Positions 36,758 to 44,904 of a stretch of DNA of 64,000 nucleotides are shown here, in pieces. Source of the stretch: Flavobacterium lotistagni (lineage in GTDB: Bacteria; Bacteroidota; Bacteroidia; Flavobacteriales; Flavobacteriaceae); assembly GCF_011392125.1 (NCBI RefSeq), contig NZ_JAAJBU010000003.1, positions 62,001 through 126,000 on the forward strand, given 5' to 3'. Position numbers and translations under genes: made by a program. The notes beneath the pieces are model-generated. The model had not been told where the DNA came from and did no database searches. It saw nothing but the letters and a program-made list of their open reading frames with translations. Every line of letters starts with the position of its first letter. The first letter of the stretch is position 1.

Positions 36758-37072
36758 ATGAACACAACAGCAAACACTACTTCAAACACAATCAAAATGA
36801 TGGTTGTTTTGGTAATGATGATGTTGTCTTCGGTGAGCTTTGCCCAAACAGCGATTGAAACTCCAGTAGCAGCTACATCAACTACAGTAGAGTCAAATGC
36901 TTCAATCAACACGATTTCTTGGTTCATGGGTACAAAACAAACTACCAACGAGAACATCACCAAAGAAACTTCTTCAAAAAAGCAAATGATGACTTCTGGT
37001 ATCGCACCGAACAGATTGCTTATCAAAACGTTTTTGAAAAAAGCGTCACAATACGCTTCAAACATTGCATAG
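36758..37072 (+). CDS. small secreted protein, unknown
   Basis: 104 residues from the ATG at 36758; an in-frame ATG at 36731 would overlap the promoter end. A polar Asn/Thr-rich start of 13 residues precedes a Met-rich hydrophobic core (MMVVLVMMMLSSVSFAQ) with a signal cleavage site after AQ near residue 30. The mature part is Thr/Ser-rich, then basic (SSKKQMM, LIKTFLKKASQYA). No T9SS signal, Cys or known domain. It has its own promoter and terminator, so it is probably a real monocistronic gene. Confidence 0.65.
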   Translation: MNTTANTTSNTIKMMVVLVMMMLSSVSFAQTAIETPVAATSTTVESNASINTISWFMGTKQTTNENITKETSSKKQMMTSGIAPNRLLIKTFLKKASQYASNIA

Positions 37073-37104
37073 TTTTATTTTAACATAATTGGTTAACTCA
37101 ATAA

Positions 37105-37138
37105 AAGAGCCTCCTTCGTCAAGGGAGGTTTTTTTTTA
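37105..37138 (+). terminator. terminator after the small secreted protein
   Basis: Stem CCTCC/GGAGG with a 9-base loop, followed by a T9 run. Confidence 0.8.
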
Positions 37139-38134
37139 TAATGAGTTCCTCCAAATTAACTGGCTAGGGTTTTCAATTTGTTCTTTGCGATTTTCTAACA
37201 ACATTTTTGCAATGATTTCGCCCATTTTTTCAAACCTGGTTGATATGGTGGTGATGCCGTTTTCTACTACTTTTTTCAACGGAGTGTCATTATAGGAAAT
37301 GACTCCGAAATCAAGCCCAAGTTTCAAGTTTTGGGTTTTACTTTTCTCAATCACACTCACCAAATCGCGGTCATTGGGAATGATAAAAACTTCTTTATGG
37401 AGGATGTCGCGCCCGTTGAATTCGGCAATGATTTCATACTTGAAATTAAAATCCAAGCAGAAACGAATAAAACCTTCTTTCATGCCGAGTGGTTCACGAA
37501 ATCCGGGGAAAATCAATACTAATTTTTCATATTGGCTCAGTTTTACCTTGGCCGCTACTAGAGCATCAAACATATCTCTGACAAAATTTTGATAGACCGC
37601 TGGATAGGCTTGTAGCTCGGAATTGGTCTGGTCTAGAATAAAAACTTCGTCCGCGGGTAAGGTTTTAATGATTGCTGGTGCCTCAGCTAAGTTTGTGGGC
37701 ATGATAATGTAGCGCGTATAATTTCCATGGCCGTCTTCAATGAGTTTTCGAAATACATTGGGGTTGAAATGATGAAAGAAAATATCAACTTGAACCGAGT
37801 CGCCCAAATGCTTTAATATAGAATTATAAAGATCTTCCTTAAAAATATTGAGTTCGTCAAACAGTAAGAACACGCGATGTTTCATGGCTATTTCGGTACT
37901 TTTTACATAATATCCTTTACCGAGAATAGCGTAGATAATTCCTCTTTTTTTGAGTTCATCATATGCCAAAAGAACAGTGTCACGTGAGAGAGAAAACGCC
38001 ATACAAACTTTATTAATTGAAGGTAAGCGATCGTCTTTTTTGAGCTGTTTTGTGGCAATGGCTTTTTCAATACAAGCAATAATTTGTTTGTACTTCGGGA
38101 TGCCAAGGTTTTTCTGAATAGAAATAAATGTCAT
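37136..38134 (-). CDS. GntR-family transcriptional regulator with sugar-binding-like C-domain
   Basis: 332 residues. N-terminal winged helix of the GntR type (residues 10-75: PKYKQIIACIEKAIATKQL, DDRLPSINKVCMAFSLSRDTV, GKGYYVKS). The C-domain resembles periplasmic sugar-binding/LacI effector domains (about 85-330: VFLLFDELNIFKEDLYNSIL, DFGVISYNDTPLKKV). It is divergent from galM and the galactan genes, with palindromes between, so it most likely senses galactose or an oligosaccharide and controls this locus and itself. The ligand is inferred from context only. Confidence 0.88.
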   Translation of the reverse strand: MTFISIQKNLGIPKYKQIIACIEKAIATKQLKKDDRLPSINKVCMAFSLSRDTVLLAYDELKKRGIIYAILGKGYYVKSTEIAMKHRVFLLFDELNIFKEDLYNSILKHLGDSVQVDIFFHHFNPNVFRKLIEDGHGNYTRYIIMPTNLAEAPAIIKTLPADEVFILDQTNSELQAYPAVYQNFVRDMFDALVAAKVKLSQYEKLVLIFPGFREPLGMKEGFIRFCLDFNFKYEIIAEFNGRDILHKEVFIIPNDRDLVSVIEKSKTQNLKLGLDFGVISYNDTPLKKVVENGITTISTRFEKMGEIIAKMLLENRKEQIENPSQLIWRNSL

Positions 38135-38135
38135 A

Positions 38136-38154
38136 GAAAACGTTTTCGCGAAAA
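38136..38154. promoter_or_regulatory. overlapping perfect palindromes at the regulator start
   Basis: GAAAACGTTTTC (38136-38147) and TTTTCGCGAAAA (38143-38154) are each perfect 12-bp palindromes sharing five bases. They begin one base upstream of the regulator's ATG. A bound protein would block the regulator's own expression. Candidate autoregulatory operator. Confidence 0.5.
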
Positions 38155-38160
38155 TACAAA

Positions 38161-38176
38161 ACCGGTAGGTACTGGT
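38161..38176. promoter_or_regulatory. candidate operator of the galactan locus
   Basis: ACCGGTAGGTACTGGT is a 16-bp near-perfect palindrome (arms ACCGGTA and TACTGGT, one G-T mismatch) flanked by AAA and TTT tracts. It ends 22 bases upstream of the galM -7 box, covering or abutting the -33 region. Good candidate for the GntR regulator's binding site. Confidence 0.6.
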
Positions 38177-38198
38177 ATGTTTTTTTAAAACTAAATTT

Positions 38199-38206
38199 TA
38201 TATTTG
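38199..38206 (+). promoter_or_regulatory. -7 element for galM and the galactan genes
   Basis: TATATTTG matches TAnnTTTG, 23 bases before the ATG at 38230. No consensus TTTG at -33, consistent with a regulated promoter. Confidence 0.55.
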
Positions 38207-38229
38207 AATTGAACATTCGTAAAATTCCC

Positions 38230-39303
38230 ATGGAAATCTCAAACAATCTGCAAATACAGCCCTTAATAATTCAGGAATTCTTTGGATTCATGCCCGATGG
38301 GAAAGAGGTTTTTACCTACCGGTTGGGCAATAAAAATGGGATGGAATTGCAACTCACTAATTACGGTGCAACATTGATGGCTTTAAAGGTGCCGCTTAAG
38401 AACGGAAAATTAGCTGATGTGGTTTTGGGTTTTGATTCACTGGAGTCATACATAGCGTCATTCTCTTTGCCTTCGCCACCTTATTTTGGAGCCACCATCG
38501 GAAGGTATGCCGGAAGAATTAGCGCAGGTCGTTTTACACTCAATGGAACGGAATACCAACTGAATCAGAACAATAATGGGCATGCTTTACACGGCGGAGT
38601 TCAGGGCTTCAGTCAAGTCGTTTGGGAGGCCGAAGCCCATCAAAGCACTGAAGGTGTTTCGGTAACTTTCAAATATACCAGTGCGCACAGTGAAGAACAT
38701 TTCCCAGGAAACCTTCAGGTTCAAGTCACTTATACGTTGACTGCATCCAATGAAATGATTCTCAAATACAACGCGGTCTCAGATGCAGACACTATAGTCA
38801 ATCTCACACACCATAGCTATTTTAATCTAGAGGGTCATCAGGCAGATATTTTGAATCAGCATTTATTTGTTGATGCCGGTTTTGCATTACAAACAGATTT
38901 GGAAAATATTCCCAATGGCCAGTTTCTAGATTTGAATGCTTATGGAATGAGTTTCAATCCGGAACAGAAATGTCCCAGTGCTATTGATAACACTTTTCTA
39001 GTGCGCAAATCTTCTAAGCCAGTGGCCGCTTTATCGAGCACTAAGAACCAACTTAGAATGCAGGTTTTTACCGATCAACCCGGAATACATATTTATGTAG
39101 GAGGCAATTGTTTTAACCAAATTAAAGGCAAGCAAGACGCGAATTATCATGAGCTCAGCGGTATTTGCTTCGAGGCACAGCATTTTCCTGACGCTCCTAA
39201 TCACGAGCATTTTCCTTCGGCTACCCTAAAAAAAGGCGAACGTTATACCCAACAAACCATCTATAAATTTGAAAACTTAGCAGATGAAAAAGATTTTTTT
39301 TAG
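38230..39303 (+). CDS. galM: aldose 1-epimerase (mutarotase)
   Basis: Interconverts alpha and beta galactose before GalK. 357 residues from the ATG at 38230; a TTG at 38209 lies almost on the promoter. LTNYGATLMALKVP, FGATIGRYAGRIS, NGHALHGGVQGFSQVVW (catalytic His), NLTHHSYFNL (second His) and the late acidic residue in GICFEAQHFPDAPNH. First gene of the galactan unit. It overlaps the next gene by 20 bases. Confidence 0.95.
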   Translation: MEISNNLQIQPLIIQEFFGFMPDGKEVFTYRLGNKNGMELQLTNYGATLMALKVPLKNGKLADVVLGFDSLESYIASFSLPSPPYFGATIGRYAGRISAGRFTLNGTEYQLNQNNNGHALHGGVQGFSQVVWEAEAHQSTEGVSVTFKYTSAHSEEHFPGNLQVQVTYTLTASNEMILKYNAVSDADTIVNLTHHSYFNLEGHQADILNQHLFVDAGFALQTDLENIPNGQFLDLNAYGMSFNPEQKCPSAIDNTFLVRKSSKPVAALSSTKNQLRMQVFTDQPGIHIYVGGNCFNQIKGKQDANYHELSGICFEAQHFPDAPNHEHFPSATLKKGERYTQQTIYKFENLADEKDFF

Positions 39304-40375
39304 TTTCAACATTTTGGCTTCAATGCTTTTGTGCTCTTGTGCTGAAAATGAAGTTTCAACTCCAGCGGCAAGTGCCAAGATGACCCGTCCGATTTTGGTA
39401 AAAAGCCTCATCAAGTCTGCGGATGTTTCCTACTTGCCATTGATTGAAAGTGAAGGAACGATATACAAAAACAATAACCAACCTCAAGATGCTTTGCTGA
39501 CATTGAAAAGAGCGGGCTGCAATACCATTCGTATCCGACTTTGGAAAAACCCATCTGATGGGCATTCGGGATTAGCGGAGGTAAAAACGCTGGCATTGCG
39601 CGCTCGGGCGATGGGCTTCAAAATATGGCTTTCTGTGCATTATTCAGATACTTGGGCCGATCCAGGAAGTCAAACCAAACCCCAAGAATGGGCCAACCTC
39701 AATTTCGAGCAGTTAAAAGCGGCAGTGGCTTCTTACACGACCACAGTGATGAGCGAAATTCGCCCCGAGATCTATCAAGTGGGTAACGAAACCAATGACG
39801 GATTTTTATTTCCCCAAGGTAAACTCTCAGTCAATGAAGGACAGTATTTACAACTCGTACAATCTGCTGTTACTGTCATCAGAGCACAATCTTCTACTAC
39901 CAAAATTATGTTGCACTATGCAGGTGTTAGTGGCGCAAGCTGGTACTTTAATAAAGTTCAGAATATCGACTATGACTATATCGGACTGTCTTACTATCCG
40001 GTATGGCACGGACAGGATATGAATTTACTAGCTACAACCATCAACAGTTTGAGCCAAACCTACCAAAAGAAAATATTGATTGCAGAAACCGCCTATCCGT
40101 TTACATTGGGCTGGAATGACTGGACCAATAATATCGTGGGGCTCAGTAATCAGCTTGTTCCAGCTTATGCAGCCACTCCAACCGGGCAGAAAAATTTCAT
40201 GATTGCAATTCGAAACCTATTGTTGAATTCTACCAACGGAATAGGTTTTTCCTATTGGGGTAGCGAATGGGTAGCTTTCAGAGGGCCTCAAGCCACCAAT
40301 GGTTCGACCTTTGAAAATCAGGCCCTTTGGGATTTTAATCTCAACGCTTTACCAGTCATGGACGCTTTTAATTAA
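39284..40375 (+). CDS. GH53 endo-beta-1,4-galactanase, lipoprotein
   Basis: 363 residues. Type II signal with lipobox near MLLCSC, so it is envelope-anchored. The GH53 TIM barrel has GCNTIRIRLWKNP, WLSVHYSDTWADPGSQ, acid/base Glu169 in VGNETNDG and nucleophile Glu268 in ILIAETAYP. GH53 enzymes cut beta-1,4-galactan side chains of pectic arabinogalactan. The first 20 bases lie inside the end of galM, so translation is probably coupled. A paralogue follows. Confidence 0.92.
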   Translation: MKKIFFSFNILASMLLCSCAENEVSTPAASAKMTRPILVKSLIKSADVSYLPLIESEGTIYKNNNQPQDALLTLKRAGCNTIRIRLWKNPSDGHSGLAEVKTLALRARAMGFKIWLSVHYSDTWADPGSQTKPQEWANLNFEQLKAAVASYTTTVMSEIRPEIYQVGNETNDGFLFPQGKLSVNEGQYLQLVQSAVTVIRAQSSTTKIMLHYAGVSGASWYFNKVQNIDYDYIGLSYYPVWHGQDMNLLATTINSLSQTYQKKILIAETAYPFTLGWNDWTNNIVGLSNQLVPAYAATPTGQKNFMIAIRNLLLNSTNGIGFSYWGSEWVAFRGPQATNGSTFENQALWDFNLNALPVMDAFN

Positions 40376-40382
40376 AAATGAT

Positions 40383-41393
40383 ATGAAAATAGTCAGCCTA
40401 TTGATCGGGATCATAATGTTCTTCCCTAAACTACAATTGGCCCAAGAGCCAGCCTTTGTTAAAGGTGCCGATGTGGGTTGGTTGCCACAGATGGAAGCTA
40501 CCGGTTACCGGTTTTATGATACTGACGGGCAAGAAAAAGACTGCCTGCAACTGCTCAAAGATCGAGGGATTAATACCATTCGGTTAAGGGTTTTTGTAAA
40601 TCCTTCAGACGACCCAGCTAGTGGTCATTGCGGCAAAGAAGAAACCGTAGCCATGGCTTTACGTGCGCAAAGAATGGGAATGCGTTTAATGATTGATTTC
40701 CATTACAGCGATTCTTGGGCCGATCCCGCCAAGCAATTCAAGCCAGCAGCTTGGGTCAATCACAATTTTACCGCATTGCTTAATGATTTGTATGCGCATA
40801 CATTTGATGTTTTGAATGCCTTGAAAAAAGCAGGAGTTTCTCCTGAATGGGTGCAAATCGGAAATGAAATTCCCGGCGGTATGCTTTGGCCTGATGGCAG
40901 TACAGCCAACTGGAAACAACTTGGGCAATTACTCAACAAAGGTTACGAGGCTACTAAGGCAGTCAACCCCAAAATCAAAGTAATCGTTCATGTAGATGAA
41001 GGAAACAACAACGCTAAATTTCGTGAGTTTTTCGATAATGCTACGGCACAGAAAGTCAAATACGATGTGATTGGACTGTCGTACTATCCGTTCTGGATTA
41101 AAAAAGATTACACGGAAACCATCGCTGATTTGCAATTCAACCTGATTGATATGGCCCAGCGATACAAAAAAGAAGTCATGGTCGTTGAAGTAGGCGGTGA
41201 AGATGACAAAGTACAGAATACCTACGAACTTTTAACAGCCACAATTCAAGCAGTCAGAAATGTTCCTGACCAAAAAGGTTTAGGTGTAATTTACTGGGAA
41301 CCACAAGGAGCCAGAAGCTGGAGCCGCTACAATTTGAGTGCTTGGCAAGCCGATGGCAAACCTTCACCTGCTTTGGATGCTTTTAAAAACTAA
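40383..41393 (+). CDS. GH53 endo-beta-1,4-galactanase, second copy
   Basis: 336 residues from the ATG at 40383. Signal peptide (MKIVSLLIGIIMFFPKLQLAQ) without a lipobox Cys, so probably periplasmic or secreted. Barrel motifs: GADVGWLPQMEATGY, GINTIRLRVFVNP, MIDFHYSDSWADP, acid/base Glu162 in QIGNEIPGG and nucleophile Glu269 in VVEVGGE. It is clearly diverged from the first copy, so the pair may act on different chain lengths or in different compartments. 7 bases after copy 1. Confidence 0.92.
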   Translation: MKIVSLLIGIIMFFPKLQLAQEPAFVKGADVGWLPQMEATGYRFYDTDGQEKDCLQLLKDRGINTIRLRVFVNPSDDPASGHCGKEETVAMALRAQRMGMRLMIDFHYSDSWADPAKQFKPAAWVNHNFTALLNDLYAHTFDVLNALKKAGVSPEWVQIGNEIPGGMLWPDGSTANWKQLGQLLNKGYEATKAVNPKIKVIVHVDEGNNNAKFREFFDNATAQKVKYDVIGLSYYPFWIKKDYTETIADLQFNLIDMAQRYKKEVMVVEVGGEDDKVQNTYELLTATIQAVRNVPDQKGLGVIYWEPQGARSWSRYNLSAWQADGKPSPALDAFKN

Positions 41394-41398
41394 TCCAA

Positions 41399-43732
41399 AT
41401 GAAACGGACTATATTCATTAAACTACTGTTATTGATTTCCTTGATGCATTTTACCCAAGGCCAATCGCAATCGCGCAGTAAACTCAATTTTGGCACAGGT
41501 TGGGAATTCAAAAAGGAAGGCGAAACGCTCTGGCAACCTATTTCAATTCCGCACACGGCGCACATCGAAAATCTAGTGGTTGTGAACCAATTTCAAGGCG
41601 TTTGTTATTATCAGAAAAAATTCAAAGCTGAAATTTCCGATAGGCAGAAAATGTTTTTTTATTTTGAAGGAGTAATGGCTCAAGGTGAAGTCTTCATCAA
41701 CAACAAAAAAGTACTGGTGCACCAAGGCGGCTACTTGCCATTTACTGTTGATGCCACACCGTATCTGAATCTAGGCTCAGAAAATCTGATTACGGTAAAG
41801 GTTACCAACACAGACAATTTAGATATTCCGCCCGGGAAACCTTTGAAAGACCTAGATTTCAATTATTACGGAGGCATTTATCGCAATGTTTACCAAATTA
41901 TTACCAACCAATTATACATAACAGATCCGGTTCACGCCAATAAAAAAGCCAGCGGTGGTGTGTTTATTAATTTTGAAAATGTTTCCAGTGCCAAAGCCGA
42001 AGGCACCATCAAAGTGCACTTGAAAAATGATTTTTCAGAACCACAAAAAGTATATCTAAAATACAGATTGACTTCAAAATCCGGGCGCAAGTTCGAGTTG
42101 CAATCACAGAAATTCTCAGTTAAAGCGGGTGGTGATTTTGAGGTTACTCAACATACAAGCATAGTCAATCCACAACTTTGGTCGGTTAATGATCCGGCTT
42201 TGTACCAACTCGATATCGAAGTAGTGGCTAAAGATAAAATCATCGACAGTTACAGCGAGAAAATCGGTATTCGCCAATCAGAAATCCGTGAGAATGGTTA
42301 TTTTCTCAACGGTGAAAAAATATACATTAACGGCACCAACAGGCATCAGGAATATCCGTATTTGGGTTATGCCATTTCCGATCAGGCGCAGTATCGCGAT
42401 GCCGTAAAAATCAAGAATGCCGGATTTGATTTTGTGCGACTTTCGCATTATCCGCAAGCCGAAGCATTTCTCAAAGCTTGTGATGAATTGGGCATTTTGG
42501 TGATGAACAGTTTGCCGGGCTGGCAGTTTTTTGGCAATGCTGCATTTGAGGAAAACGCTTTACAAAACTTGAGAGATATGGTGCGTCGCGACCGCAACCA
42601 TCCGAGTATTGTTTTCTGGGAGAATTCGCTCAATGAAACCGATATGCCTGAGCGTTTTATGGAAAAAGCCGACAAAATCCTCAGAGAAGAATTTCCGTAT
42701 GCGAACCGAATCAGCGCCAGTTGGATTGATAATGCGCACTACGATTTGTTTATTCCAGCGCGGCAACATGCCAAAGCACCCGATTACTGGAACAATTATA
42801 AGAACAACAACCGCAAAATTTTTATTGCCGAATATGGCGATTGGGAATATTATGCTCAAAATGCCGGTTTCAACCAGAAGGATTTTGCCAATCTTAAAGA
42901 AGAAGAACGCACTTCTAGACAATTGCGTGGTTTTGGCGAGAAACGATTGCTGCAACAAGCTTATAATTTCCAACAAGCTTCCAATTCGAACCGCAAAGGC
43001 GTCCAGACTATTGGTGAGGCCAATTGGCTCATGTTCGATTATAACCGTGGCTATAGCCCAGATATTGAGAGTTCGGGCATCAGCGATATTTTCCGAATAC
43101 CGAAGTTCTCGTACTATTTTTATCAGAGCCAACGCGATGCCGACGTGGTGTTAAGCCCCAATTTGGTTTCCGGCCCGATGGTTTACATCGCCAACTACTG
43201 GACGGAAAATTCACCACAAGAAGTTCGGGTGTTTAGCAATTGCGACCAGGTAGCGTTGTATATAAACGAGGTGCTTCTGGAAAAGAAATCTCCGCAAACC
43301 CATCCCGATAGCGACCGATTACAACATCCACCTTTTGTGTTTTCTTTACCAAAATACCAAGCCGGAACCCTTCGCGCCGAAGGGTTTATTGATGGTAAAA
43401 AAGTAGCCGAACATCTTGTAAAATCTCCGCAAGCTGCTGCCAAGATTGAATTGTCTTATGATTTGTCTGGCGTACCAATAAGCAAAGAAGGTTCAGATGT
43501 CATCTTTGTATATGCCAAAATCACTGATGCCAACGGAACCCTAATTCCTAATGCTACTGATTTAGTAACCTTTGCTTTAGAAGGAGCGGATGCAGAATTC
43601 ATTGGTCAAAATCCAATGCCAGCCGAAGCCGGAATATCGACAATCCTGCTCAAAACCACTAAGTTTGAAAAGCCTATACGCATTACCGCGAGCGTTGCCA
43701 ATCTACCAACAGCTATTTTGTCCGTCCAATAA
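41399..43732 (+). CDS. GH2 beta-galactosidase
   Basis: 777 residues. Signal peptide to about residue 22 (FTQGQS), so exported. GH2 sugar-binding domain (GWEFKKEGETLWQPISIPHTA), an Ig-like domain, then a TIM barrel with NGTNRHQEYPYLGYA, acid/base Glu413 in SLNETD and nucleophile Glu478 in FIAEYGDWEY. A C-terminal Ig-like extension follows. It should release galactose from the galacto-oligosaccharides produced by the GH53 enzymes. The stop overlaps the galK start (TAATG). Confidence 0.92.
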   Translation: MKRTIFIKLLLLISLMHFTQGQSQSRSKLNFGTGWEFKKEGETLWQPISIPHTAHIENLVVVNQFQGVCYYQKKFKAEISDRQKMFFYFEGVMAQGEVFINNKKVLVHQGGYLPFTVDATPYLNLGSENLITVKVTNTDNLDIPPGKPLKDLDFNYYGGIYRNVYQIITNQLYITDPVHANKKASGGVFINFENVSSAKAEGTIKVHLKNDFSEPQKVYLKYRLTSKSGRKFELQSQKFSVKAGGDFEVTQHTSIVNPQLWSVNDPALYQLDIEVVAKDKIIDSYSEKIGIRQSEIRENGYFLNGEKIYINGTNRHQEYPYLGYAISDQAQYRDAVKIKNAGFDFVRLSHYPQAEAFLKACDELGILVMNSLPGWQFFGNAAFEENALQNLRDMVRRDRNHPSIVFWENSLNETDMPERFMEKADKILREEFPYANRISASWIDNAHYDLFIPARQHAKAPDYWNNYKNNNRKIFIAEYGDWEYYAQNAGFNQKDFANLKEEERTSRQLRGFGEKRLLQQAYNFQQASNSNRKGVQTIGEANWLMFDYNRGYSPDIESSGISDIFRIPKFSYYFYQSQRDADVVLSPNLVSGPMVYIANYWTENSPQEVRVFSNCDQVALYINEVLLEKKSPQTHPDSDRLQHPPFVFSLPKYQAGTLRAEGFIDGKKVAEHLVKSPQAAAKIELSYDLSGVPISKEGSDVIFVYAKITDANGTLIPNATDLVTFALEGADAEFIGQNPMPAEAGISTILLKTTKFEKPIRITASVANLPTAILSVQ

Positions 43733-44901
43733 TGAAGAAAAAACTAATTCAGCGCACCATCAGCCATTTTGAAACTTGTTTTGGCAAGCAGCCTCAGGCC
43801 ATCTTTCTTTCTCCGGGGCGAATTAATATCATCGGAGAGCATATAGATTACAATGATGGTTTTGTATTGCCTGCCGCCATCAACAAGTACATTTGTTTTG
43901 CCTTTGCGAAAAATCAAGGAACGCAATGCCGCATACAAGCCCTCGATTTAAAACAATCCCATCAATTGGATTTGAATGACACACTTGAGCCCATCGAAAA
44001 AATGTGGGCAAACTATATCCTCGGTGTTTTGCATCAACTTAAGGAAAAAGGCTTGCCACTAAATGGATTTGATATGGTTTTCAGCAGTACGATTCCTATA
44101 GGAGCCGGACTTTCTTCCTCTGCTGCATTAGAATGTGGAGTTGGGTATGCTTTGAATGAAATATATACTTTAGGGCTGAGCAAAGAATCCATTGCGTTGA
44201 TAGGCCAAAAAGCCGAGCACACTTTTGCAGGAGTGAATTGTGGAATCATGGATCAGTTTGCTTCAGTTTTTGGAAAGAAAAATCAGGTCATCGAGTTGGA
44301 TTGCAATACTTTAGAACACCAATACCACAAAGCGGATTTTAGTAATCACTCCTTACTTTTATTAGACAGCCGTGTCAAGCATGCCCACCTGACTTCGGGC
44401 TATAATACCAGAAGAGAAGAAGTAGAGAAAGGTTTGGCAATCATTCGCAGTCATTATCCGCAAGTCAGCACTTTCAGAGATTGTACCTCGCAAATGGTAT
44501 TCTCGCTCAAGGAAACGCTCGGGGAAACTATTTTCAATCGTTGCCATTTTGTGGTGAAAGAAATTCAGCGTGTAAAAAAAGCAGTGCAAGCTGTAGCGGT
44601 TTCAGATTTTAATGCTTTGGGAAAATGGATGTCTGAAACCCACCAAGGGCTGGCTGAGGAATATGAAGTGAGTTGTCCAGAAATTGATTTTTTAGTGCAT
44701 CAGGCACTCAAGCATCCGTCAGTTCTTGGCGCACGAATGATGGGCGGTGGTTTCGGTGGCTGCTCCATCAATTTGGTGACTAAAGGGCATGAAGACCAAG
44801 TGATTGATACCATATCTAAAGAATACCTTCAACATTTTGGGATTGCTTTACAGCCATACAAAGTCAAGATTGCCAAAGGAACCTCACGCTATAAAAAATA
44901 A
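43732..44901 (+). CDS. galK: galactokinase
   Basis: Phosphorylates galactose at C1. 389 residues. The GHMP signature SPGRINIIGEHIDYNDGFVLP at about residues 23-43 is the GalK-specific form. IPIGAGLSSSAALE is the ATP loop and MMGGGFGGCSINLV the third motif. Start overlaps the GH2 stop by one base; galT follows after 3 bases. Confidence 0.97.
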   Translation: MKKKLIQRTISHFETCFGKQPQAIFLSPGRINIIGEHIDYNDGFVLPAAINKYICFAFAKNQGTQCRIQALDLKQSHQLDLNDTLEPIEKMWANYILGVLHQLKEKGLPLNGFDMVFSSTIPIGAGLSSSAALECGVGYALNEIYTLGLSKESIALIGQKAEHTFAGVNCGIMDQFASVFGKKNQVIELDCNTLEHQYHKADFSNHSLLLLDSRVKHAHLTSGYNTRREEVEKGLAIIRSHYPQVSTFRDCTSQMVFSLKETLGETIFNRCHFVVKEIQRVKKAVQAVAVSDFNALGKWMSETHQGLAEEYEVSCPEIDFLVHQALKHPSVLGARMMGGGFGGCSINLVTKGHEDQVIDTISKEYLQHFGIALQPYKVKIAKGTSRYKK

Positions 44902-44904
44902 ATT

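Noticed and set aside
36685..37065. 126-residue hydrophobic open frame opposite the small secreted protein
   Set aside because: It mirrors the Met/Thr-rich coding strand. The plus-strand gene has a promoter, signal peptide and terminator, while this frame has none.
38162..38175. GGTACTGG shared between the galM operator and the tRNA-Leu 3' end repeat, considered as a distant attachment site
   Set aside because: Only eight bases match, and the surroundings are explained better by a symmetric operator.
42560..43154. Two long open frames (about 180-190 residues) overlapping the GH2 beta-galactosidase gene, one on each strand
   Set aside because: Both lie wholly inside a gene with clear catalytic residues in its own frame, have no family motif, and are explained by codon bias of the real gene.
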